This document shows positions 12,949-19,769 of a stretch of DNA of 23,679 nt, in pieces. How positions within the stretch are numbered: position 1 is the stretch's first letter; every line of letters starts with the position of its first letter. The notes under the pieces are model-generated. The model was not told the origin of the DNA and made no database searches. It saw nothing but the letters and a program-made list of their open reading frames with translations. The position numbers and the translations under genes were made by a program. The stretch is from the IMG/VR virus record IMGVR_UViG_3300006108_000064, positions 1 through 23,679 of that record; one strand, given 5' to 3'. This stretch comes from a virus.

Positions 12949-13542
12949 ATGTCTCAGTGGGGAAATAAAGATCAAGCTAATAATGCACCAAAGTGGAAGA
13001 GTATTGCCACAGGTTCACCTACACCAAATCGTGGTAACACAGTATATGCCAACACAACTGTAGGTGCATTCATCGCCGGCGAATCTCTGGGTGTATTTGG
13101 TGTTGATGTTGTAGAATCTGCAACAGTTCAACCAAAATCAATCGCTCCAGGTTGGGTTCTAACTCGTAAGGGCACCGGCGGGCTAACTGCAATCACATTC
13201 ACATCAAACACCACAACTGTTGGATATGTGAATACTGATGTTGTAGTGGTTGCTTCACCTGTTGCTGGCAGCAATGCTTCAGCATCAATCACAACCAACG
13301 CAACTGGTGGTTCAGTTACGCTGAAGATCACGAATCCCGGTTCTGGATTTACTGTTGTAAATGCCACACCCAATGTTGCTATTACAAATGCTACTGGTGG
13401 TACTGCTACCGGCAACTCAACAGTAACTCCAATCTCAGCCACCATTGGCGGTCATGCTGGTCGTATCTTCCGTGAGCCTCTGGTAATCGTCAAGGGTATG
13501 GCTAACAATGCTGCTTCGGGCGGCGGTTCAACAACACCATAA
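12949..13542 (+). CDS. Virion surface/structural protein (MSQWGN family)
   Basis: A 197-aa protein starting at ATG 12949 (GGGAG upstream). The N-terminus MSQWGNKDQANNAPKW and NTTVGAFIAGESLGVFGVD are the signature of a virion protein family common in T4-like marine and soil phages. The middle (about 82-165) is Thr/Asn/Gly-rich, beta-prone and repetitive (FTSNTTTVGYVNTD, ITNATGGTATG), like small immunoglobulin-like or fibre repeats. The C-terminus has GGHAGRIFREPLVIVKGMA, the usual family ending. Very few charged residues fit an exposed, assembled beta protein. A capsid decoration or tail role is possible. It is followed six bases later by a second beta-rich protein. Confidence 0.75.
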   Translation: MSQWGNKDQANNAPKWKSIATGSPTPNRGNTVYANTTVGAFIAGESLGVFGVDVVESATVQPKSIAPGWVLTRKGTGGLTAITFTSNTTTVGYVNTDVVVVASPVAGSNASASITTNATGGSVTLKITNPGSGFTVVNATPNVAITNATGGTATGNSTVTPISATIGGHAGRIFREPLVIVKGMANNAASGGGSTTP

Positions 13543-13548
13543 TAGATC

Positions 13549-14025
13549 ATGGCCGGAAAGACATATAGTGATATCTTCGCGGTATCCAACACAAACACAC
13601 TTGCCAATACGGACCTTCTAGCCCTCCAACGCGGTTCTGGAGGTAACACATATGTCTTTCAAGCCAATGCTCTATACAACTATGTTTCTTCTGTCATATT
13701 CACAAACCAAAGAAATGTAGTATCTATTATTGGACCAACAGTATATAATGCTTTAGCAAACGATGATGTTATTCTCTGCGACACCGTTCATGCTGGTGCA
13801 AACATCACAATATCCTTTCCTTCCTCTCCAGCCAACGGCAAAGAATATACAGTAAAGCTGACCAACGCCAATGGATCTGTAGTAACAATCACAACATCAA
13901 ATACTTCTGTTGCTACCGTAGAAGCCACTTCAGGTGGTTCGGCCGGCAACACAACGAGTTTGACCTCCATTGGACAGTTCGCCACCTGGACGTTCTATAA
14001 TGGTGTATACAGAAAAATAGGTTGA
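13549..14025 (+). CDS. Beta-rich virion structural protein
   Basis: A 158-aa protein starting at ATG 13549. The upstream ribosome site is poor, so translation is probably coupled to the gene ending at 13542. The N-terminal segment (YSDIFAVSNTNTLANTDLLALQRG...TYVFQANALYNYV) matches small phage fibre or collar proteins that begin with an anchor helix. The remainder is Thr/Ser/Asn-rich beta sequence ending in ATWTFYNGVYRKIG, a typical closing strand of fibre or decoration domains. It shares composition with the preceding gene. Exact location on the virion cannot be told. Confidence 0.7.
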   Translation: MAGKTYSDIFAVSNTNTLANTDLLALQRGSGGNTYVFQANALYNYVSSVIFTNQRNVVSIIGPTVYNALANDDVILCDTVHAGANITISFPSSPANGKEYTVKLTNANGSVVTITTSNTSVATVEATSGGSAGNTTSLTSIGQFATWTFYNGVYRKIG

Positions 14026-14026
14026 T

Positions 14027-14419
14027 ATGAATGAAAAATTGGATGAGGTGTCATTTACTCTTTATGCAGCCAAACATTATAACAATGCTGGCAGTCTTGA
14101 TACAGACGAGTTTTTCAATGACTTGAAGAGATTCAAATACCTAAAAAGATTATTCAATAAATATGAAGAAAATGGCGAACTAAAAGAACGATTGATACTG
14201 AATCACATCATTATTATTTACAATGTATTTGGTGTTACTCCTGCTACTAGAATGTTATTCTTTAGATTGGAAGAACACATGCGTTACTTGAAACCATTTC
14301 TGGAGTTTTTGGGTTATTTACCGAAAGAAGTCAAGAATATAGGATTTTTTGCTAAAGACATCAACTGTTATGACATAATGGGTGATGATAACATAAAGAA
14401 GGCGCTACAGGAACTATGA
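14027..14419 (+). CDS. Conserved T4-like phage protein, unknown function
   Basis: A 130-aa protein starting at ATG 14027, one base after the previous stop. It is helical and has a recognisable conserved core: FTLYAAKHYNNAGSLDTDEF, DLKRFKYLKRLF, and LKERLILNHIIIIYNVFG, followed by RMLFFRLEEHMRYLKPFLEFLGY. Proteins with this pattern are widespread in T4-like phages next to structural genes. I know of no function. The last codons overlap ATG 14416 of the next gene, which suggests translational coupling. Confidence 0.82.
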   Translation: MNEKLDEVSFTLYAAKHYNNAGSLDTDEFFNDLKRFKYLKRLFNKYEENGELKERLILNHIIIIYNVFGVTPATRMLFFRLEEHMRYLKPFLEFLGYLPKEVKNIGFFAKDINCYDIMGDDNIKKALQEL

Positions 14420-15951
14420 AGACGTTCAGACAATTCCATGAAGATGGCGTAGCAACTGGTGGAGCTATGGCGACAACAACCACTTCCGGCGGTCAAAGCC
14501 CAATCGAGAAGCAGATCAAAAAGAAAGCTCCAGCTTCTCTTGGTGCAAGACAGGGTCGCGTGCGCGAAGTAATGCCTGAAGAAACTCAGATTGACGAAAT
14601 GGGCGGCGATCAACACTATTCGGATACCAAAGGTGCTACATCGGGTGGTGGTAATGCAACACCAATTACTAGAAAGAAGATGGTTGATGATGCAGCAAAG
14701 ACTCTTCGTCGCGTAACTGATACAGCCAATATGGCTCCTGCTCCTGCTCGGACATTCATGACGAAGGAAGAAGCAGAACTTGATGAATCTCGTGGTTCTG
14801 ATTATGCGCTATATCATAAGTCATATACTGATGCGATTAATCATGCACTTGGTCATCATGGTAAGAGCGGCTTAACTGTATCTGATGATGATAGATTTCA
14901 TCACGTTGGTGTCATGTCAAAGAAGCCAAGTGAAGGTAATACAACTTCAGTAAATCTTCCTGCTACACACGCCACTACAGGCAAAAAACATACGATTCAT
15001 ATTCAGGTTTATAATAAAGGCGGTTCACATCCTTATGAATTGAATACATATTCTAGTGGTGTGGGAAGACATAATCAGAACGAAGAAGTAGATCTTGATG
15101 AAGACACTCTTGCTGCACAGAAAGAAATCGTCAAGGCTAACGCAACAACCAAAGGCGTTTCTGGTGCCGGAGATAATCCAGATAAGACTGTTCCTGTCTC
15201 TAAGCGACTTCAGAGAAAGATAGTTAGCAGAAACACCCGTCAAGGTGGCACAACAGCACCTCTTGTATCCAGAGCCAAGGCTGTAAGAGAAGCGAGAGAA
15301 GAGGTTCAGTCTCCACGCAAGATTGGCACAGTTGTTGGGTTCAAGCAGTTTGAGCGCGGAACCAAAGGTGGCGGACAGCCTGTTCCACCAGAATCTTTCA
15401 TGACAAAGGAAGAAGTCGAGCAGATCGATGAGTTATCCAGACTCATGATTATCAATAAACTTCTTAGGCCCATCAATAAACTGTCTCCCGAAGAACAGAA
15501 AAAACATGAACGTGCCAGAGCAGAGGCGGCCGCCAAACTGATCGGTCTGTCGGTGAAGATTCCTGCAACAGAAGAAGCCGAAATCGAAGAGATGGCTGGA
15601 GCCAATATGGATCGCCGCGCTCTCGTTTCTCATATCAAAAAGCAAGGATGGCAACAGAGATCAAGTGGAGCCAGCGGCGACCACGATGTATTTGAGCATC
15701 CAAAATCAACACACAAGATTGTCGTTCCTCGTCACAACAAACTAAAAGCGCCTCTTACTCTGAGTGTTCTAAAGAAGTCCAAAATCATGGACAGAGAGAT
15801 GGCAGAAGACACTCAGCGCGCACAGAAAGAAATCGTTGCCGCCAATGCCAAAACCGAAAAGAATCCTACGGGATTCGCAACACAATCACCTGAACCTGAT
15901 TTGATAGACCTTGAGAATGATCTTGTAAAGCTTACTAAAAAGAGGAAATAA
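14416..15951 (+). CDS. Polyprotein-like capsid-targeted protein with HicA-like domain
   Basis: A 511-aa protein starting at ATG 14416 (ATGA overlap). It begins MKTFRQFHEDGVATGG, a capsid-targeting match with Glu at residue 9. Five acidic cleavage-like linkers split it: ETQIDEM (56-62), FMTKEEAELDES (114-125), NEEVDLDED (222-230), FMTKEEVEQIDEL (329-340) and TEEAEIEEM (385-393). Between linkers two and three is a compact domain (126-221) that I do not recognise. Residues about 398-457 resemble a HicA/YcfA mRNA-interferase fold: RRALVSHIKKQGWQ, then SGDHDVFEHP with His423 at the catalytic-His position, HKIVVPRHNK, and LTLSVLKKSKI. A repeat, AQKEIVxANAxT, flanks modules (234-245 and 469-480). 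A head protein delivering processed domains is inferred, not shown. Confidence 0.75.
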   Translation: MKTFRQFHEDGVATGGAMATTTTSGGQSPIEKQIKKKAPASLGARQGRVREVMPEETQIDEMGGDQHYSDTKGATSGGGNATPITRKKMVDDAAKTLRRVTDTANMAPAPARTFMTKEEAELDESRGSDYALYHKSYTDAINHALGHHGKSGLTVSDDDRFHHVGVMSKKPSEGNTTSVNLPATHATTGKKHTIHIQVYNKGGSHPYELNTYSSGVGRHNQNEEVDLDEDTLAAQKEIVKANATTKGVSGAGDNPDKTVPVSKRLQRKIVSRNTRQGGTTAPLVSRAKAVREAREEVQSPRKIGTVVGFKQFERGTKGGGQPVPPESFMTKEEVEQIDELSRLMIINKLLRPINKLSPEEQKKHERARAEAAAKLIGLSVKIPATEEAEIEEMAGANMDRRALVSHIKKQGWQQRSSGASGDHDVFEHPKSTHKIVVPRHNKLKAPLTLSVLKKSKIMDREMAEDTQRAQKEIVAANAKTEKNPTGFATQSPEPDLIDLENDLVKLTKKRK

Positions 15952-15952
15952 C

Positions 15953-16312
15953 ATGACCACTTCTCAAGAAACTAGAATATCATTGGTCGAGCAAGACTTA
16001 AAGCGAAACTATGCAAGTCTTGAGAAGATGCAAGACTCTTTAGAGAAGCATCGTGAAGAAAGCTCCCAAAGCAATAATAGAGTTTACGGCCGTATGGAAG
16101 AACTAAGACAAGAAATCAAACAAGACCTTCAGAGTCTCGATTCCAGGTTTACCGACCAGATCGACAAACAAAACGAGACTTTGAATAGAATAGACTCCAA
16201 CCTGTCAGACATTGACAAGTGGCGTTGGTTGGTCATTGGTGCTGCGACCATTCTGGGCTTCATCATGACCCAACTGGCATCCATTTTCGGCTGGACACTC
16301 AACAGACAATAA
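15953..16312 (+). CDS. Coiled-coil protein with C-terminal membrane anchor
   Basis: A 119-aa protein starting at ATG 15953 (GAGGAAATAAC upstream). Residues about 5-88 are a charged heptad-rich coiled coil (EQDLKRNYASLEKMQDSLEK...). A single hydrophobic segment, about 91-115 (WRWLVIGAATILGFIMTQLA), is followed by IFGWTLNRQ. This layout, coiled coil then a C-terminal transmembrane helix, is that of XhlA/hemolysin-type holin-associated proteins and some phage membrane chaperones. It is the last gene of the late block. A lysis-associated role is possible, but no endolysin is visible nearby. Confidence 0.72.
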   Translation: MTTSQETRISLVEQDLKRNYASLEKMQDSLEKHREESSQSNNRVYGRMEELRQEIKQDLQSLDSRFTDQIDKQNETLNRIDSNLSDIDKWRWLVIGAATILGFIMTQLASIFGWTLNRQ

Positions 16313-16334
16313 GTCTCCAACGCCATTTTATGGC

Positions 16335-16362
16335 TTGCCATACTTCCGGATGTGTGTATACT
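16335..16362 (+). promoter_or_regulatory. Sigma70-like promoter for the primase operon
   Basis: TTGCCA at 16335-16340, 16-bp spacer, TATACT at 16357-16362. It lies in the only gap between the late block and the replication genes. The short inverted repeat GCCAT/ATGGC at 16322-16334 just upstream has no U-tract. Confidence 0.55.
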
Positions 16363-16408
16363 CGGAATATCGCTGCATGATTGGATCTAGTGGAGATTTG
16401 TATAGATT

Positions 16409-17446
16409 ATGGCTTATTATATTGATCTAAAGTATTTGTCTCTTGTTAGTTCCTATCTTCCTCAATATACTGTAACCTCTTCCAATCCATTCAAAGCATC
16501 CTGTAGATGCTACATCTGTGGTGACTCCAAGAAGAATGCCTATAAGAAAAGGTTCCACTTGTATCAGCACAAGGATACCATCCTCGGTAAATGTTTCAAC
16601 TGTGGTGCCGCCCGAGGTATCAAGAGTATTCTAAAGGAACTGAATCCGGAACTCCGAAAGGAGTATGATCTGGAGACCTTTGCTGATGCTCGTCCTGTCA
16701 ATATTGCAGCTGCACCAGTCATCCATCACAAATACTTATCCGATGGAGAATATAACAAGTATCTCAAGAATGTCAAGAAAATATCTCAGTTGTCGGTTGG
16801 ACATCCTGCAAGAGCATATGTAGAATCTAGGAATATTCCTTCCAGTCAACACTTCAGACTCTATTATGTTCCAAAGTTCTTTGCATGGACCAACTCCATT
16901 ATTCCTGACAAGTTCAGGTTGGACAACGGAGATGAACCTAGACTGCTGATTCCTTTTTTTGATAAAGAAGGTAACATGTTTGGTTATCAAGGTCGTTCAT
17001 TTGATCCTAGCAACGATCTTCGTTATATCACGATCATGATGAGAGGAAACTTCACAAAGGTTTTTGGATTGGATCAATGGGACAAGACCAAGACTACCTA
17101 TGTGTTGGAAGGATGTCTGGATTCTCTCTTTGTGAAGAATGGTCTGGCGGTTGGTCAGGGCGACTTGTCTGTTGCATTGAAGTTTGTTGACAAAGACAAA
17201 ACGGTATTTATTCCTGATAAAGACACCAGAAATCGTGAGGTCATGAAGAATGTCAAAAAACTAATAGACATGGATTGTAATGTATGTATGTTACCAGAAA
17301 CATTTGCAGACAAGGATATCAATGGAGCAGCGATAAAGGGCTTGACAGAAAAGAATATTTCTGATATTATCAAGTTCAATACATACAGAGGCCCCATGGC
17401 TAGGCTTCGGTTTAACTCATGGCAGAAAGTTGGAGATTTAATATGA
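16409..17446 (+). CDS. 61: DNA primase (T4 gp61-like)
   Basis: A 345-aa DnaG-type primase, close to the 342 aa of T4 gp61. An N-terminal zinc ribbon uses Cys34-x2-Cys37 (CYICGDS) and Cys62-x2-Cys65 (CFNCGA). The TOPRIM core follows: LLIPFFDKEGNMFGYQGR, the EGCLDS motif (Glu about 233, Asp about 237) and FIPDKDTRN (about 267-275) with the paired metal-binding Asp residues. It makes RNA primers for lagging-strand synthesis together with the gp41 helicase fractured at 1-718. ATG 16409 has a poor ribosome site (GGAG 13 bases upstream), but N-terminal conservation supports it. Its stop overlaps the next ATG. Confidence 0.92.
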   Translation: MAYYIDLKYLSLVSSYLPQYTVTSSNPFKASCRCYICGDSKKNAYKKRFHLYQHKDTILGKCFNCGAARGIKSILKELNPELRKEYDLETFADARPVNIAAAPVIHHKYLSDGEYNKYLKNVKKISQLSVGHPARAYVESRNIPSSQHFRLYYVPKFFAWTNSIIPDKFRLDNGDEPRLLIPFFDKEGNMFGYQGRSFDPSNDLRYITIMMRGNFTKVFGLDQWDKTKTTYVLEGCLDSLFVKNGLAVGQGDLSVALKFVDKDKTVFIPDKDTRNREVMKNVKKLIDMDCNVCMLPETFADKDINGAAIKGLTEKNISDIIKFNTYRGPMARLRFNSWQKVGDLI

Positions 17447-17688
17447 ATAATTCTGACGGATTTGCAAATAATGTTATCGGAGAATCTTACAGCAGTTACA
17501 CCAAACCATCTAGGTGTGATTATGTGAGGAATACCACACGATGGGAAAGATTCAAGTATAAATGGTTTTGGAGTTGGTTTGGTGGAAAGGTGTATGATCC
17601 AGAACGCTACACCAGGTGCAATCACTATATAAATCACGAGCAGTATGGACCCACAACACATCAAGATGAACTAGGAGTGGAATTTTAA
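17443..17688 (+). CDS. Small aromatic/basic hypothetical protein
   Basis: An 81-aa protein. ATG 17443 (GGAG seven bases upstream, overlapping the primase stop) is preferred over an in-frame ATG at 17419 inside the primase gene. The sequence is rich in Trp, Tyr and Arg (RWERFKYKWFWSWFGGKVYD, CNHYINHEQYGP) with two Cys, and has no true membrane segment. It is placed between primase and thyX in a coupled operon. Its TAA overlaps the thyX ATG (TAATG). No family recognised. Confidence 0.72.
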   Translation: MNNSDGFANNVIGESYSSYTKPSRCDYVRNTTRWERFKYKWFWSWFGGKVYDPERYTRCNHYINHEQYGPTTHQDELGVEF

Positions 17689-18359
17689 TGTCTGAAGTAA
17701 ATTTGGTAAGTATCACACAGCCTGATTATGATTATACCGGCTGTGTAAGTGCTCAGGAACTAATTGCATGGTGTGCTAGGATTAGTAATCCCGGCAATCA
17801 GCAGAACCATCAATCGGCCCCCAAGCTGCTAGAATATCTGATCACTCATAAGCACTTTAGTCCACTTGAAATGGTCGATGTGTCACTAGAAGTTCGCACA
17901 ACTAGAGATATTGCTCGACAGATGTTGCGGCATCGTTCTTTTGTATTTCAGGAATACAGCCAACGCTATGCCGATCCTACCAAGGATTTAAACTTTGTTA
18001 CTCGTGAAGCACGGTTGCAGGACCCGAAGAATCGTCAGAATAGTGTTGAGGTTAGTGATGTTCATTTAGAAGCATTATGGGCTGATGCTCAAAATATTGT
18101 CAAAAACGAAGCATTGAAATCATATAGGTGGGCAATCGATCATGGCATTGCGAAGGAACAGGCAAGATCAGTTCTCCCTGAGGGTCTAACTGAATCTGTT
18201 CTCATTATGAAGGGTTCACTTCGGAGTTGGATCCACTATTGCATACTTAGGATGGCCCCAGAAACACAGAGGGAACATCGTATTGTTGCAGAACAGTGCT
18301 GGGAAATCATTACGGAACAGTTTCCTGATATTGTGGAGGCATTCAATGCTGACACTTGA
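17688..18359 (+). CDS. thyX: Flavin-dependent thymidylate synthase ThyX
   Basis: A 223-aa FAD-dependent thymidylate synthase (dUMP to dTMP using methylenetetrahydrofolate and NADPH). The ThyX signature RHR-x7-S is exact: RHRSFVFQEYS at residues 81-91, followed by QRY. Other family elements are the SPLEMVDVSLEV strand, ARSVLPEGL (substrate-binding Arg) and SLRSWIHYCILRM near the C-terminus. Length is typical (about 220-260). It lies in the replication operon with primase and nrdA, so it supplies dTTP for phage DNA. It starts at ATG 17688, coupled to the previous gene. Intact; no insertion. Confidence 0.96.
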   Translation: MSEVNLVSITQPDYDYTGCVSAQELIAWCARISNPGNQQNHQSAPKLLEYLITHKHFSPLEMVDVSLEVRTTRDIARQMLRHRSFVFQEYSQRYADPTKDLNFVTREARLQDPKNRQNSVEVSDVHLEALWADAQNIVKNEALKSYRWAIDHGIAKEQARSVLPEGLTESVLIMKGSLRSWIHYCILRMAPETQREHRIVAEQCWEIITEQFPDIVEAFNADT

Positions 18360-18501
18360 TCTTTCTGGGATAATTGACCAATTTCGGTATGAACTAAATA
18401 ATAGTATAACTCATGCTAAAATGGAAGATGCGATTAAAGAATATTTGAAGAATGAGTGCAATGTTAGAATATTTGTAGATGGAATCGATTGCGGGGATTA
18501 A
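18346..18501 (+). CDS. Small hypothetical protein, 51 aa
   Basis: ATG 18346 lies inside the end of thyX with an excellent GGAGG six bases upstream, and the frame ends TAA 18499-18501. The product is 51 aa, acidic and helical (LSGIIDQFRYELNNSITHAK, EDAIKEYLKNE) with a final strand VRIFVDGIDCGD. An earlier in-frame ATG at 18283 is buried in thyX and lacks a ribosome site. The fold looks like a small helix-strand domain; no family recognised. Confidence 0.68.
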   Translation: MLTLDLSGIIDQFRYELNNSITHAKMEDAIKEYLKNECNVRIFVDGIDCGD

Positions 18502-18677
18502 ACGATGAGCAAACCCGAATTATAAATTTTAACGGTCTCTATTATGTTGAGAGAAGATTTTTGTTTTGGTGGTATCCTGCATTTGTTCATCACTGGGCTG
18601 GCGGTGAACACGAATCTCCATACAGATTTAAAACCAAAAAACAAGCAGAGAAGGCAATGATCAAATGTGGGCTGTAA
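18489..18677 (+). CDS. Small hypothetical protein, probable UUG start
   Basis: The open frame begins at TTG 18489, overlapping the end of the previous gene, and ends at 18677. Its 62 aa include a strand-turn segment GLYYVERRFLFWWYPAFVHH and a final helix KKQAEKAMIKC. The pattern (aromatic beta pair, then a KTKKQAEKAM helix) recurs in small phage proteins of the DUF type. GGAA at 18481-18484 is the only ribosome-site candidate. The start is uncertain; the frame itself is convincing by composition. Confidence 0.6.
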   Translation: MRGLNDEQTRIINFNGLYYVERRFLFWWYPAFVHHWAGGEHESPYRFKTKKQAEKAMIKCGL

Positions 18678-18716
18678 AATAGTTCAAAAAGATTTCAATT
18701 AGTTGCATTTTAGGGG

Positions 18717-18744
18717 TTGACAGCATTTCTAGGTATGATATAAT
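18717..18744 (+). promoter_or_regulatory. Strong consensus sigma70 promoter
   Basis: TTGACA at 18717-18722, 16-bp spacer, TATAAT at 18739-18744: both hexamers are perfect. The expected start near 18751 leaves a leader of about 115 bases before ATG 18866. Confidence 0.85.
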
Positions 18745-18762
18745 GTGAGTATCACCTACATA

Positions 18763-18846
18763 TAGTATGCTGGATATACTACTAGAATTTGATTGATTGT
18801 TAAAAGTCAGGGAACAGGCGCAAGCCTGCATTGGTGCTAACCAATG
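18763..18846 (+). promoter_or_regulatory. Structured 5' leader with three hairpins
   Basis: Hairpin 1: TAGTAT 18763-18768 with ATACTA 18776-18781. Hairpin 2: CAGGC 18815-18819, GCAA tetraloop, GCCTG 18824-18828. Hairpin 3: CATTGGT 18829-18835, loop GCTA, ACCAATG 18840-18846. The last two abut and could stack coaxially. No U-tract follows, so this is not an obvious terminator. The ribosome site TTAGGAG comes directly after hairpin 3. Together with the promoter this fills the 188-base gap between genes. Confidence 0.55.
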
Positions 18847-18865
18847 AGTGTTAGGAGTTGATTGA

Positions 18866-19204
18866 ATGAAGAAGTTCTTAATAGTGGTTCCAATTGGTGA
18901 TGACGATGAGGAGTTTCTCTATACAGAAGCTGATATTCTGAAGGAGTATTGGAATGTATGGAAGGGTCGAATGGTCAAAAAGTACGGAATAAATTCAGAT
19001 CTAATTACTGAATCTAATTGCATTGAAGATTGGATTACGGTTAATTGGGCTTGGGAAGTGACTGATGGTTCTGTTCATTCCCACACTTGCGCCCCCTATC
19101 TGTTGAAACTAATCAAAGAGTTGCAGGCGGAAGTTATACAGTTGCATGATGATATTTCTAGTTTGGAAAGAGAACTTGTATATCTAAGATCGGATTTGAT
19201 ATGA
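18866..19204 (+). CDS. Conserved phage hypothetical protein
   Basis: A 112-aa protein starting at ATG 18866 (TTAGGAG upstream), the first gene of the operon leading to nrdA. It opens with MKKFLIVVPIGDDDEEFLYT and continues TEADILKEYWNVWKGRMVKKYG and ESNCIEDWITVNWAWE, a pattern I recall from hypothetical proteins of T4-like phages, and ends with a coiled helix (KELQAEVIQLHDDISSLERE). No catalytic motif. Its stop overlaps the next ATG (ATGA). Confidence 0.78.
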   Translation: MKKFLIVVPIGDDDEEFLYTEADILKEYWNVWKGRMVKKYGINSDLITESNCIEDWITVNWAWEVTDGSVHSHTCAPYLLKLIKELQAEVIQLHDDISSLERELVYLRSDLI

Positions 19205-19404
19205 CTGACAAAGAAGCAGTTGAACTTTTACAGACGTTTCTTGGCGTTCTAAAAGAAGTTACTGATCGTCTTATGGTAGAAGCAGAAACTGTTGCTGAAC
19301 TAGATCGGATTCAAGATGCACTTACCGGGAAGAATGGCATATACACTCTGCTGCAAAAAGAAATTGGCAGATTGATAAAAGAAGATAGGATGAAAAATGT
19401 CTGA
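19201..19404 (+). CDS. Small helical hypothetical protein
   Basis: A 67-aa protein starting at ATG 19201, coupled by ATGA to the preceding gene. It is entirely helical and charged (KEAVELLQTFLGVLKEVTDR, AELDRIQDALTG, LLQKEIGRLIKED), so probably a two-helix or coiled-coil protein. Its last two codons overlap the start of the membrane protein at 19397. No family recognised. Confidence 0.7.
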   Translation: MTDKEAVELLQTFLGVLKEVTDRLMVEAETVAELDRIQDALTGKNGIYTLLQKEIGRLIKEDRMKNV

Positions 19405-19555
19405 GAAGTCTATCATTTGGACCATGGCTGTTATTCAGAATATTGCATTGCTTACTGCTTCTACTGCTCTATTCTGGCACACAGATAATGCTTGGTGGTT
19501 TCTGCTGCTGTTGCTTTTTGGTATACCTAATTGTAAGGAAAACAAAGATGAATAG
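19397..19555 (+). CDS. Small membrane protein, 52 aa
   Basis: ATG 19397 opens a 52-codon frame to TAG 19553-19555, overlapping genes on both sides by eight bases. It has two hydrophobic segments: about 6-26 (IIWTMAVIQNIALLTASTAL) and 33-44 (WWFLLLLLFGIP), with a charged tail CKENKDE. This fits the coupled operon and lies in the gap left otherwise between 19404 and 19548. A ribosome site (AGGATG) lies just upstream. Function unknown. Confidence 0.66.
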   Translation: MSEKSIIWTMAVIQNIALLTASTALFWHTDNAWWFLLLLLFGIPNCKENKDE

Positions 19556-19769
19556 ATGGTGGTCCAGATGGTGTAAGGCTCTTGGTGAACGGGTCAGTGA
19601 TTGTGATAAGGAAAGCGATAAGGTTGCTTGGGTTAGAACCTTTCTGATCGTGCAGGCCATCATCACAAATATTTTCATCGTAGCGAATTGTTTACACCAC
19701 TGGTTTGATCCTCCTCCAAAAACCATCATATATAAGACTGTGAGCGATAGCATTGAGGTAAATAACTAA
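19548..19769 (+). CDS. Small single-span membrane protein
   Basis: ATG 19548 (AAGGAAAA upstream) gives 73 aa, preferred to an upstream extension of the same frame that would overlap the previous gene. It has a Trp/Arg-rich start (MNRWWSRWCKALGER), an acidic stretch, one hydrophobic helix about 28-48 (WVRTFLIVQAIITNIFIVAN), and a periplasm-facing or cytosolic tail with DPPPKT. Its TAA overlaps the nrdA ATG (TAATG). It may be a phage membrane or exclusion protein; I do not recognise it. Confidence 0.68.
   Translation: MNRWWSRWCKALGERVSDCDKESDKVAWVRTFLIVQAIITNIFIVANCLHHWFDPPPKTIIYKTVSDSIEVNN

Noticed and set aside
13128-13445. Antisense 105-codon frame in the MSQWGN gene
   Set aside because: A hydrophobic shadow caused by the repetitive Thr/Asn/Val codons of the + strand beta repeats.
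16321-16334. Hairpin GCCAT/ATGGC as terminator after the coiled-coil gene
   Set aside because: Only five base pairs with no U-tract; it overlaps the region just before the primase promoter.
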